Assembly (NCBI GenBank): GCA_022747635.1 | Contig: JAKTNV010000003.1 | Span: forward strand, 52,392,857 to 52,456,856 | Direction of reading: 5' to 3' | Source: Hetaerina americana | Lineage: Eukaryota; Arthropoda; Insecta; Odonata; Calopterygidae | Length of the DNA stretch: 64,000 nucleotides | In this document: positions 1 through 10,792 of the stretch, piece by piece | How the letters are laid out: each line of letters opens with the position of its first letter | Numbering within the stretch: position 1 is the stretch's first letter | Translations under genes and position numbers: made by a program | Notes under the pieces: model-generated | The model's input: only the letters and a program-made list of their open reading frames with translations | What the model was told of the DNA's origin: nothing | Databases searched by the model: none

Positions 1-3000
1 TTTACCAACGGAAACACTGTGCTTAACTCGTAGATTCATTGCCAATTGCCTTTTGAGTCATTTAATAAGTTTTATTTGCACTTTTTTTTAGAGTAAAACA
101 TAATTCAACGCAAAAGCTCTGCTTCTCTAAGACCTTTATTCTTACCGATAAAAAAATTTGCACTGCAAGTGTTGTAAGCCCAGACAAGAATTGCAATTAT
201 GCGGAGACAATTCGAGATTGAGCCACAAGCAAAGTGGTGTTTTTCTCACAGACACTGCTAGAAGGCAAAACTTTATTTCTTCTATTGAGAATAGGCTATT
301 GGTCACCGAAATATTCCAAAACAAAAATTGTCTCTCTTTATTTTGTGTTTCAAAGTTTTATGCATCATCACCACATTTGTGACTGGCCTTAATATGTCAT
401 AGTTTTACCAATTAAATATATGACAATATTATTAAATATTCAGCAATTAACGGCTTTGATTCCGAAACCAATTTATTTTAGATTTATGCTATTTAACCGC
501 TCCAAAACTCTTGGCTCTAAGTCCTATAATTCAAGTTGGTTTTTTTTAATTCTACAGTATATGTTTGTGGTTTATATTGGGGATAGGGTAATAGTCTACC
601 AAATTGCTTCGCGGGGTGTAAATATACGTAATTACTCCGGATAATGAAATAATATCAGTTTATGTCACATACACGGGTAACATTTAACGGAGAATTTAAA
701 CACTCTTCGACATGTAATTGCTCAGTCGATACCAAAAGACCACAAATTGAGGCTGCTCTAATTCACTTAAATTTCTTTGAAGGAAACCGTTCTACCAATT
801 TGAACATCATGTTTCCATGAAGCTCATCTTATATCATATATAAATAGAACATGGAGAACCCGATCCTCTACCTTTGTAGCAAGGGGTGCGGATCCGATTT
901 TCGAAGCCGAGACGATCTCAGGACACGGAGCGAGGGACCAAAAGTGGGTTATTTTTGAAAATCTCGAAAATCCACGCGTCGCCACGGCGAAAAAGGGGCG
1001 GGTGGCTAAGGATTCGAGGATTTAGATAAAACGATAGGATCTGGATCGGTGTGGGATGAAAGGAAGGATAGCATGGTCGCTGGAAAAAGAGGGAGGCTGT
1101 ACGAGGAAGAGTCGTCAACTGCATACGAAGGACCGGGGGCAGCGATTGTGGGCGGGGCGTCGATTCGGCGAATCTCTGAAATCGCGGCGGGGAGGAGGAG
1201 CGGGAAAGGTGGAAATTCCTGTATTCCCATCACGGCCGTCGCGTGATCCTCATTTACGATCACGGACGACGGTGAGGAGAGAGCGAGGCTCTGAGACTCA
1301 TACCCGACTCGCCATTTCCAATACTCTCAAAACTGCGCCGTACCTCCATTCCTCACCCTCACTCCCTCCTGGATGCCCCCACTTCTCCCTTCAACACCCA
1401 CAGTGCGCATCCGAATCCTATGAGTAGACACCAAACATCGTCGAAGAATTTGCTTCGTCGCCTCCCCCCCCTCCACCCACTCTCGTTCACTGCGATCGGT
1501 ACCAATCGAGGATGCAACGTCACTCCACCTAGCTCACGTGAGCAATCGAAACGCAGTGTTGTAGTTGGGGCACCGAGGGGAGTAGAGGAGGAGAGGGCCG
1601 GAGGGACTCCTTCCTCTTCCACTCCTCAACCTCTACGCGAATGAATAAAGATCCCCGTCCCTCCTCCGGTCTCGAATTTCATCGCGTTCAAATTCCCTAA
1701 TTCTCCAGTCAATCTCACTCCTTCGCGTTCTGCACGTTTGTACCCAAACCACGGACTCGTTATCAATCTATTCCGTCTCTATTCTACTCTCTCTCTCTAG
1801 TATTTTGCTTGTTCTCCACTTGCACTATCCGTGTGTGTCATCTACAATAATATACCTCAATTCCCATTACTTGGATAAGCTTTAACCTCGCTTGAGTTTC
1901 CGAAGTCATTTTCTACGTGGATTTCTACGGCAAAAAGCTTGCTTAAAAACCATATTAAAGCGGTCGACTTCCATATTTCAATTTACGAACATAGGATATG
2001 TCAAACGTGATTCTGATCATAGATGAAATTTTGATCGTGAATGTGAACGTGAGTATTGTATTTCCCCAACGTTGTTGCTTTTCCCATTATCATTTTTACT
2101 CGAGATATTTGCTCCAGTAATACAGGCACTGATATTTAGATTTTCAAACCGATTTGAGAAAATTTATACCGAGTGCTACAAGAGTGTAATAGTCAATTGC
2201 TAATTATCTCTTGTTTCTAGGACCATAAATTACATCAAGTAAAGTTACTATCACATCTCTTTCCATCCTCCACGTAAACCTAGCTAGTTGATCGGAAGGG
2301 CGGCAATTCTGGAGTGGCGAGGAAGAGGTTTGGAAAGCCATTTTGATACCTGCTTTTTAGAGTTGGAAGATTCTAGATTCGACGAATCGTAACCTCATTG
2401 GACTTTAAATTTCCTAAAAGCACTTTTGCTACCATCTCCGTCATCGTTCGTATCTTAAATATGAAGAAGATAAATTAATAGTCGTTTATTTTGATATTGA
2501 GTAATTGTCATGCTATCTCCACCTACCATGCCCCCTGTTGAAGGCTAGTATCATATCTCCTTTTTTTCAAACGTTTCTATAATTTTCATTAAAAATCATC
2601 TTTTTTCCTCAGGTCTGTGTTTTACATGTGTTTATCTGAGTTTATTTTTCTGCGTTTTCTAGTTTAGGTTTCTATCCTCATCAGGTTTACTCTAGTCTAC
2701 AGGTATATAGCCCGCCATACGGAATATGTTTATCCTTTCACCATAAATCCGATCAAAACTTTTATCCCTTATATTTTGCTGAATTAACGACTTATCATTG
2801 TAAACATCAATGATAATTGTCTAAACACTTTCTCTCTACTTTCAACAAAATTGATCCATGTACTGTGATCGTAATGCAAAATAATTATCCGTTCCTAGCG
2901 TCGAATTCGATTCAAATCTCCATCAGGATATTACCTAATTCGGATTTTGGAGAATTACTGTCCATTCAAGATTGAATTTTTGCCCTGGTCCAATAATTGA

Positions 3001-5312
3001 ATACATTTTGGTTAATATTTTCAATTTTTTTGCTTTGATAAACATTTTAGATTAGTAAATTCTCATTTTAAATGGGCAGACTGGAAATTAATTTCTAAAG
3101 TTTTAGTTCATGTCCAAAATTTTTGTTTGTTATGGTGATAACAGTATCCTAATTTTAGGCCAAATTTTTAATCGGTATCTGTTATAACACAAATATTACC
3201 CAAAATCAGCAGGTGCATCCAGATTATTTATGCAGATTTTAAAAATATATATTTTTTTATTCTCTACGGATCCTAAGGTGTCCTATTGGCCCATCAGCAT
3301 TTTCATACGACATCAAATTCATCATTTGAGTATAAAGAATCCTTTTTCATCATGAGTAATGGAAATTTTCTCTAGGTTTAAAGATTATTACTATTTTTTT
3401 AATCAATTGAACTGTTTTGAAGACTAACTACTTTCTTAAGGTGACATCAGATACTGTTAGCTATAGTATGTAACTTTATCCACTATGGTCATCTAAATTG
3501 ATATTTATCTATGCTTTAAAATGACATTAACCTTTTGTCATTTCAGGCCCAAAGCAATGTTCCATACTTACCCAATCCATATCGGCGATTGCATTTAAGT
3601 ATTCCGTAATTTTTATATTACCTTCCTGTACAACATTGTTTGTTCCTGACGCTCATTATCTTATATATTTTCCGTCTTTAGTCATATCCGTCGGCTATGT
3701 ATATTTTCACAACTGTAGTTCAGTATATTTTATTCCTATCATGACGACATAGTTTTAGGCGGGGAGGTCACCATTGTTATTACACGTAATCTGCTGTAGT
3801 TTTTTATCCCTAGACACATTCTCATTTACGGATCGACTAAAGATCTTCTGTTCGGAACAAGTGTACCCTAGCCACCGCTTTGAAGATTTTTTCCGTTGCA
3901 TACTATTTTTTCATTCATATTTAAGTTGCTTAGGTCCTAATATGGGGAATTAGCTACTAAAGGGAAATCCTAAGCCGGACGTAAACATAAAATTCTCTTT
4001 TGTTTCATAAATCCGAACTCAAACTAATATAAAAGTTAAATCCCAAGTTTAATTCGAAAATATTTGATTTTCTAGAGTATTTCCCACGAGAAATCGTTAG
4101 AAGATGATCAGAGATTAAAGTGAAAATGATTCCATAGTGTCAGTCATTAAATCCATATCAGGGAAAAATGATCCAGGGAACGTCAGAAACCGCATTTGGC
4201 GTAAAAGTGTTGAGAGTTCCATTCTTACCGTTCGTATATACACAATAGTATCAATTGGTCCCGTTCTATTAATTTTTACTCTGGAATTAGATAACTGCTG
4301 TGACGTGTTTTGACCAACGTGATCTCTTCCATGTAAACAATAATAAGAGAAAATCACTCACCAATTCAAGGCATCATTAAGCTGGATTTCTTAATATTTT
4401 AGGCCATGTAGCCTGAGAATAGACGATTTGAGGGTCTATTATTCTTACTTTACATGCGTGAATTTAATTATTTATTTCTCAGTCAAACTAACATTGATAT
4501 TCCCATACTGTCAGAAATTTGGCTTGCATATTAGTTTGAATCAATCTCAGCAATGTATTAAGGAGATTACATTCGTATTATTACTCGGTTTATCTAAATC
4601 ATACAGTTATGACTATACTTACCAGTGTAAAGTATTTAAACTGTGGTTTCCAAAATTCATTTTCAATGATTTTTTAACAGGAATCCCTTCAAAAATGTTT
4701 ATATGTATATAACGCTTCTATTAAACGGTATATTTCGAATTGCTAATTCCATTACATATCATCAGAATCGATATAATTACTTTCGTGAAGGGATTTTTAT
4801 ATATTAAATACATGTAACAATTGATAATTAATGTGAATTTTGGGGAATAATATTCTTTTACTAAAGATAAACCGGAAATGCAACAAACAGCCTTCGCGAA
4901 TAAATTTTTAAAACACTTTTGAATTGAAACGCTCCCTTATTGGCTTTTCTGATATACTTCACTGTGGGTAAAAGATGTATCGTCTGCCATCGACGTCACT
5001 TCTGCACCTTTTCCAATAGAAAATGTTCCATTTCCTTACCACTTCCAGAACTTTCACAGTCGTATCTCTGCTTGCATTTCTCTCCGAAATACTTTATTTC
5101 CTGGGGCATTTCTTTATTGGAACCGAAAGCCCTCTTCCGCTTCCTATAATCTACTTCACTGCTCTTCCCTCTTTTCCATCCCCTTAGTGAATGCACACTA
5201 CTCTCCAAACCTCCCAGCAGGGCGTTTGCCTTTTAGCTTTTTTTGGCACAAACTTCAGCGTACATTCCCCGCTGCCATTTCGCAGAGTAACCCTGTCACT
5301 CATATCTTGTAT
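1..5312. other. non-coding DNA, no gene recognised
   Basis: Mostly AT-rich sequence with short frames only and no recognisable domain. Bases about 880-1650 form a GC- and CpG-richer patch (several CG dinucleotides around 960-1260) containing overlapping frames of up to 123 codons. None shows a protein motif or a clear splice structure, so I read it as a possible regulatory or CpG-rich island rather than coding. Bases 1650-5312 are featureless AT-rich DNA with runs of T and no repeat that I can match elsewhere in the window. Confidence 0.5.
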
Positions 5313-5437
5313 CCGGTTGAGGAAATATTTTTACTCTTGTGATCCGTTCGATTCCGCCTTCCCCACCTCTATTGTGTTCGTCCTTTATACGTGTTCCTAT
5401 CCCTTTTCCTTATATATGTTTCTGTATATATGAGTAT
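5313..5437 (+). repeat. left copy of a perfect 125-bp direct repeat (SINE body)
   Basis: These 125 bases are identical to 8203-8327. The sequence matches the body of the tRNA-derived SINE at 8141-8373, but this copy lacks both the tRNA-like head and the TA-repeat tail. Its left neighbour (…catatcttgtat) shows no similarity to the head. Its right edge coincides with the inferred 5' end of the ORF1-bearing LINE. Another SINE copy in this window (37.6 kb) is clearly diverged, so complete identity here points to a recent duplication rather than two independent old insertions. Confidence 0.9.
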
Positions 5438-8140
5438 TTATTCGCCGTTTGGCGGGATTTCGTGTTTGAATGTGTATTTGGCCAATGTGGCTCATCTCTT
5501 TCTTCTGGCTATACGTGCCACGAAGCGCACTGTTCTTTTCCTGTATGATGTTGTATGAATTCTAACCACTGGCTTTTCCTCTTGTGTATTGTCTATTTCT
5601 CCTTTGGTGGGTGAAACAGCCCCCTGACGCCATCTCTTGGCTAAAGAATCGGGGCGCTTGGCGACATATAAGACCCACGGATCTCAGGGTAAATTACATA
5701 TCCTCGATAGCTGCCTCGATAGCAGGACGTGCCTGTGTTCACCGAGTGTCTAAAATCGCCGGCGTCCGAGGCTTCGGCCGCCGGGGTTTGGAGAGCGGCA
5801 CTGCCGGACTCTCTCGGAAATCGAGGCTCCGATCGTGTTTTGTTTCAAGCGGCGGTTGACCGCCTAGTTCATCAAGAAGCGCGCAGTTTGACTCTCGACT
5901 TCTTCCGCCGGGAAGGCCGTACTTTTGTTTTGTTTAGTGGATCAAGACTGACCTTGACGCCTGGTGTAGAGCTTAGGCTCCTTTTGTTTGCTACCGCCGG
6001 GTGCGTGTGGCGGGGAGGGAGCGTTCGTGAGTGTTTTATTTCCCTTTAAAGTGCTCGTTTTTTTTTGTTGCGCTTTCCTTCTTCATGCTAGTGTGCTGAA
6101 TTTGATTTCTTCAAATGGCTGTGCGCCGCTTAAACACGCTCGCCTTGCAAGTTGACGAGAAGGCGAAGCCCCCTACCCCGTTGGAGGTCCACCTCTTCAC
6201 GTTAGAGTCGCTGGGCCTCACACCCGAAGAGATAGTGGCGATCCAATTTGGATACAATCGCCATTTGATATTCCTGAAGTTGGCAACCGAAGCTACAATG
6301 ACTAGGATTTTAGACAATACTCCGCGGAAACTACCGTTTCCGTCTTTAAATGACCAGAGGACGACAATAACAATTGACGAGACTTCCGGCAGCCCGTGTA
6401 ATGTCAGGGTTCTTTGTCTCCCCGTGGACACCCCATTGGAAGACATAACAGGCGAGCTCCAACGCTTTGGTAAAATCCATCGCTCGTGGGAGAACAGGTG
6501 GGAGGGAGACAAGATGGCGCGGGTGCTTACTGGCACTAGGGTTGTGCGGATGACGGTCGAGAGAAATATCCCCTCGTACCTCCACATCGGCGGCAACCGG
6601 GCCATCATCATCTATGAGGGTCAGCGCCGCACTTGCGCCCGCTGTAATCAAGAAGGCCACGAGCGCAAGACCTGCCCTCGGAACCAGGGAGGTAAGAGCT
6701 ATGTGGAGGCAATGACGATGCCCTCCAACCCTAACGCCGCCGTGGAGATGGACGAGCCCGAAGTGGCTGTGGAGGAGAGAGCGCGGTCGCTTCTACTCAT
6801 CGAGGGTGCGGCCCCGGCTGCTCCAGTCGGTCCCCCGCATCTCCCTTCAATTGGAGGGAAATGTCAGCGGGAGCGAAAATCGTCAACGGAGGAAAGGGAA
6901 CCGAAAAAGAAGAGGACTGACAAACCCAAGCTCCTGGACTCGAATACGGATCTAAAAATGGCTCTCGTACCTACCACCTCGCCTAATATCACACGACCTC
7001 CAGCCCCCGTCTCCGTAAACTCGTCAAATGAGGAGGGATGGTCTTTCGCCCCCCCTCCCCCCGCTCACGCCATCGACGCCCTCGCTACGCAATCCTTGCA
7101 TCACGGGTTTCAAACACCCCGAGAACCTCTGGTGACAGGTGAGGAGGATGCATCTGATTGCGATGTCTTCCCGTCCCCAACAGCTCATCCCTCGACCCCT
7201 TTATCATTGACTATAAAGGAAGCGTCACCGACCCCGGAAGTCGACCCGCATACAAGTTTCCCAAAGTCAAAAATCCCACATACCCCATCTTCTTTCCCCA
7301 TTAAGGACAGCCAAGGTGTCGACGATCTTCCCAGCGCTTCTCAAGATACGGACCACAAGCAACTATCTCCCCTGATTTTTCCCGACCACAACCCTTCCGC
7401 AGATGAGCCACAGTCCGCCACTCCGACCCTCCCCGAGGGTACCTCCTGTCCCTTGGCGGCCCCCAGCGGTGCTCCTTCGAAGAAGGCCCCCTGTGGAACG
7501 CTGCCGAATTACCCGCTCTTCGTCGAGACCACGGCTGGCTCTTCCTCTTCGGACGAGGCCGGGGGGGAGGGTGAAATGCCGCGTCCTCGCTCGTCGACCC
7601 GTTGGACGAGGCGTCCCGGGAAGCGGCGAAGCACTCGTCGCCCGGGGTCGAGTCGCGACCGGAGCGACGCTAGCCACGACCAGAACTCTGGGAAGTGATG
7701 TCCGGTAGATACCCGGTGCCGGACACACTTCGTCCATCGTTGAAGAGATTTTTTTTTTTTTTTTGCTGAATGACTGATTGAATCGATAATTTCAACCCTG
7801 CCATTGATAATTTCTTACAATACATAATTTTCCATGGCTAGCTAAAATCTCCCTCCTAATATCTGTGGACCTTGTCTTCCTTTCTTTTTTTTTTCTTTCT
7901 AAATGTTAATGGTCAAATGTACGAGTATGCGTCTGTATGCACATGCTTATGCATGTGCGTGTGGATGTGCATGTGTGCATATGTATGTGCAAGTGGATAT
8001 GTATGTGGTATATGTATCATGTATGTATCCATGTATACACTTAAACTAAAGAGAAACATGATGTACCCATAATCTGTGACCTGATATTATGCATAATGCA
8101 AACAAACTCTGTAATATTCTGAACCGAATAAAATAATTTA
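5438..8140 (+). mobile_element. ORF1-only non-LTR retrotransposon (LINE), no ORF2
   Basis: Inferred element made of a roughly 680-bp GC-richer 5' leader, one long ORF1 (6115-7698), and a 440-bp 3' region. The 3' region holds a short hairpin just after the stop (7-bp arms tgtccgg/ccggaca), a poly-T run near 7750, a GT/AT-rich stretch (7919-8040) and an AATAAA signal at 8127-8132. No endonuclease or reverse-transcriptase ORF follows ORF1 in any frame, so the copy cannot move itself and would need a partner's enzyme. The ends are inferred: the left from the edge of the 125-bp repeat, the right from the polyadenylation signal and the start of the tRNA-like head. Confidence 0.65.
6115..7698 (+). 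CDS. LINE ORF1 Gag-like nucleic-acid-binding protein
   Basis: A 527-codon uninterrupted frame. By family knowledge, ORF1 proteins of this type coat the element RNA in a ribonucleoprotein that targets integration. Residues about 95-170 look like the RRM-like fold seen before zinc knuckles in arthropod LINE ORF1 proteins. They are followed by a CCHC knuckle, C174-x2-C177-x4-H182-x4-C187. Residues about 200-480 are Pro/Ser/Thr-rich and probably disordered. The C-terminus (about 488-515) is Arg/Ser-rich and basic. The ATG at 6115 is the first in frame after a long leader. The frame is open over 1.58 kb while neighbouring elements are full of stops, which suggests a young or constrained copy. ORF2 is absent. 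The clade is uncertain (Jockey/I/R1-like group). Confidence 0.8.
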   Translation: MAVRRLNTLALQVDEKAKPPTPLEVHLFTLESLGLTPEEIVAIQFGYNRHLIFLKLATEATMTRILDNTPRKLPFPSLNDQRTTITIDETSGSPCNVRVLCLPVDTPLEDITGELQRFGKIHRSWENRWEGDKMARVLTGTRVVRMTVERNIPSYLHIGGNRAIIIYEGQRRTCARCNQEGHERKTCPRNQGGKSYVEAMTMPSNPNAAVEMDEPEVAVEERARSLLLIEGAAPAAPVGPPHLPSIGGKCQRERKSSTEEREPKKKRTDKPKLLDSNTDLKMALVPTTSPNITRPPAPVSVNSSNEEGWSFAPPPPAHAIDALATQSLHHGFQTPREPLVTGEEDASDCDVFPSPTAHPSTPLSLTIKEASPTPEVDPHTSFPKSKIPHTPSSFPIKDSQGVDDLPSASQDTDHKQLSPLIFPDHNPSADEPQSATPTLPEGTSCPLAAPSGAPSKKAPCGTLPNYPLFVETTAGSSSSDEAGGEGEMPRPRSSTRWTRRPGKRRSTRRPGSSRDRSDASHDQNSGK

Positions 8141-8202
8141 TATCATAGCTCAAGTGGTTAAGAGCATCCGCCCGGCAAGTGGAAAGATCCGGTGTTCGAG
8201 TC

Positions 8203-8323
8203 CCGGTTGAGGAAATATTTTTACTCTTGTGATCCGTTCGATTCCGCCTTCCCCACCTCTATTGTGTTCGTCCTTTATACGTGTTCCTATCCCTTTTCCT
8301 TATATATGTTTCTGTATATATGA

Positions 8324-8327
<4 letters not shown>
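8203..8327 (+). repeat. right copy of the perfect 125-bp direct repeat
   Basis: Identical over all 125 bases to 5313-5437, in the same orientation and offset by 2,890 bases. Here it sits inside a complete SINE, between the tRNA-like head and the TA tail. See the left copy for the contrast in flanks. Confidence 0.95.

Positions 8328-8373
<46 letters not shown>
8324..8373. repeat. (TA)n microsatellite
   Basis: About 48 bases of uninterrupted TA dinucleotide directly after the SINE body, probably grown from the SINE tail. Confidence 0.95.
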
Positions 8374-8375
<2 letters not shown>

Positions 8376-10790
8376 TGCCACTTGATAAAAGTGGAAAAGT
8401 GCTAAAGTGCTACGATCAGTTATTCGAAATTAATTTAGAGAAACATTTCAGAATTTTTCAAATCCGTAATGTTATAAATATGTCTCTCTGAAAAAATATT
8501 TTTTTTGCGTCTAGCATTGAATCATCAAATTACAAATTGATTGCTGGAATCTGGGATTCTTTGGGAACTGGTTTTGTTTTTAACTCTAAATTATGAATAT
8601 ATTGAAAACTTTAGTTTTTAATCGTTATACCAGGAAGTATAACCATAATATATTAAGAACTAAATGTTACCACGATTTGCAAAATCAAATACCGGTAAAA
8701 AAGCTCTATTATTAAATATTAATATCTTCTAATATTTAAGCACATATTTTTACCAACACTCGTATTATTTCTAAATTTCTCCTGATATCAAAGTAAAGAA
8801 TTCCCTGATCAACTGCAACTACACTAAAAGTTTTAATTACTAGGAGAGACTCCTAGCCATTTACCTTCATTTATATATCGTATGCACAATTTCATTCTTC
8901 CCGTTTTTAAAACTTGTTAGATTTCAATAAAATTCTATAAATCCAGAAATGGCTAAAGGACTTCTAAATTTTTGGTACGTGTACTACTCAGGCGCAGACT
9001 TATGGAACATTCAATTAATTATTCTCATTCATGATGATGTCGTAACTCTCTCAAAGTATATTTTCCTCCCTTCATTATGTTAGTCCATTATTATTATTAT
9101 TATTGCAAAAAGTGGCGCTCAGGTTTCCTAACGTTTGTGGCAGAAAAGTACAAACGGAAACGGTTTTTCGCCACAGTACGTTGTACCCTCCCTCCCTAAC
9201 AACGCTAGTCCATCTCCGCCATCGCTCCTTCAACCCTCTCCGTTTACCTCCTGTTCTTTTTCAACTGTTTTATCACCCTCAGTCTTCCTACCGCTGCTTC
9301 CTTCCTTCACTTCCGACCCACTCTACGGCACAATTCCCCCCTCTCTGGGAAAACAATCTCCCGACTCATCTCCTGAACACGAGGAGAGATAAGATAGAGA
9401 GAGAGAGGAAAAAGAATTCCTCACCATCCCAGATAGGTATAACGTTTCATCCACCCCTTCTCACACTTTGAGCCTCCTCCCATTACATCACTCCGCCATT
9501 TGGTCTTTCCTTCCGCCACTCGCTCCACCATCTTAACTTTAACCTCTCTGCCTTCAACTATCTCTCCCTCCTTCCTTCCTTCCAACCCCACCCCGCCCCC
9601 CCCCCCCCGGCTTGCGCATCAGTTCTCATCCCTCTTAAAGCCTAAGCAATCCTCCCCCACTTTTCTCCGTTCTCATCCGCACTTTGTGTTAGCACGTCGG
9701 TCATCCAGACCTCCCCTGGTTTCACCCCAACCGTCCCATGCTCGGATACACCATCCATCGCCCCCTCCTACCCCCTAACCTCTCGTCTTCCCCCGCACAG
9801 CATCCTTCTCCGCTTCCTCTTCAACCGCACTCTCCCTATGCCCCCTCGTTTTTTCGTGCGTTCGTGACCATTATCCCAGTCCTCCTTCCCTCCCCTTCCC
9901 TTACATTCATCTCCCTTCTCATTTATACGTCCGTTTTGATCGTTCCTCTCCCGTATGTCCACCAGACTTGCATTCTCCGGTCCTGTTTTCTCAGTCCCTC
10001 ACCTCGAGTGAGTCTCCCCTCCAAGGACACTATCCGCCTGTTTTTAACCTTTGGCACAGCCCTACCTCCGCGACTCCCGATTCCATCAGTGTATCGTCTG
10101 CGCATTAAGCGGAGGAAATGGAAGAGATAAGTCGGAGAAGTGAGGAAGGAAGGGAGAGAGAGATATGCTCCCTTTGCTAACTCTCGGACTCGGCAGTTAT
10201 AATCTCTCTCATAACTTTCCGGTCTAACCGAACCCCACCATTAACGCACCGATTGCAGTTAGCTCTGTAAGGATATCTCTCTCTCTCCCTCTTTCACTCA
10301 CTTTCTGTCTCGAATGTCTCTGCCTGTGACTTTTCACTACCCCATTCACTCCGGAATCTGAAGGACCATAGAGAACCAGAGGGGGAGATTAAGTGGTGGT
10401 ACTGTATGTGCCCTCATATGATAATGACTTCCTTGGGTTCTTCAACCAGAGAGATTTAAAATTATGGTTAAAACCTGCTTTGGAAAACAGGGTGGGGTAC
10501 GGAATTATTTTAAAACGCGACGTCAGCCCGTAGCAGAGCGTATTTTTTAATTTTTTCCTGGGCTTTTGTGGGCGTGCCTTAACGCTTTTAAAATGATTTT
10601 ATCCTAAGTAAATAAAAAATGATATATTTGTTACTCTTAGATATAATATATAGGCTTTATTGAATTTATATATCTCACTGGCAGAGTTATTTAATGTAAA
10701 TTCTATTATAGGTTATGATGAAGATTTTTGAAGAAAAAATGTAATTCATTATAAGTGAAACACCTCCATCATTAATATTATTAAGGAATA
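8374..10790. other. non-coding DNA with a C/T-rich island
   Basis: AT-rich up to about 9080. Bases about 9180-10100 are strongly pyrimidine-rich on the plus strand (repeated tcc, ctcc and cct runs, and a C run at 9597-9608). The island yields overlapping Pro/Ser-rich frames in several phases, which is the signature of composition and not of a protein. Short ga and tct repeats follow at 10140-10300. No gene recognised. Confidence 0.6.
9180..10100 (+). repeat. pyrimidine-rich (C/T) low-complexity island
   Basis: Plus strand dominated by C and T for about 0.9 kb, giving frames of 60-130 codons on both strands with no domain. Similar islands recur at 23.5-24.2, 45.6-46.0 and 47.9-48.5 kb, with the opposite polarity at 60.4-61.0 kb. 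Confidence 0.8.
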
Positions 10791-10792
10791 AT

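Larger units (their letters stand above)
8141..8373 (+). mobile_element. tRNA-derived SINE with TA-repeat tail
   Basis: The head (about 8141-8210) resembles a tRNA gene. It has an A-box-like segment (tagctcaagtggttaaga) and a B-box-like segment (gtgttcgagtcccgg), the internal RNA polymerase III promoter elements. The stems do not fold into a good tRNA, so this is tRNA-derived and not a tRNA gene. The body (8203-8327) is the right copy of the 125-bp repeat, and a (TA)n run to 8373 forms the tail. A diverged copy of both head and body lies on the minus strand at 37.6-37.8 kb, which shows that head and body are one SINE unit. Confidence 0.75.

Noticed and set aside
6111..6611. 166-codon minus-strand frame
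   Set aside because: It lies entirely antisense to the LINE ORF1 and has no motif; a shadow frame.
8145..8210. functional tRNA gene
   Set aside because: Pol III box-like sequences are present, but stems mispair and the sequence continues into a SINE body found elsewhere.
5313..8327. LTR or TRIM element with 125-bp terminal repeats
   Set aside because: The repeats do not start with TG or end with CA, no primer-binding site or polypurine tract is evident, the internal ORF is LINE-type, and the repeat is demonstrably a SINE body.
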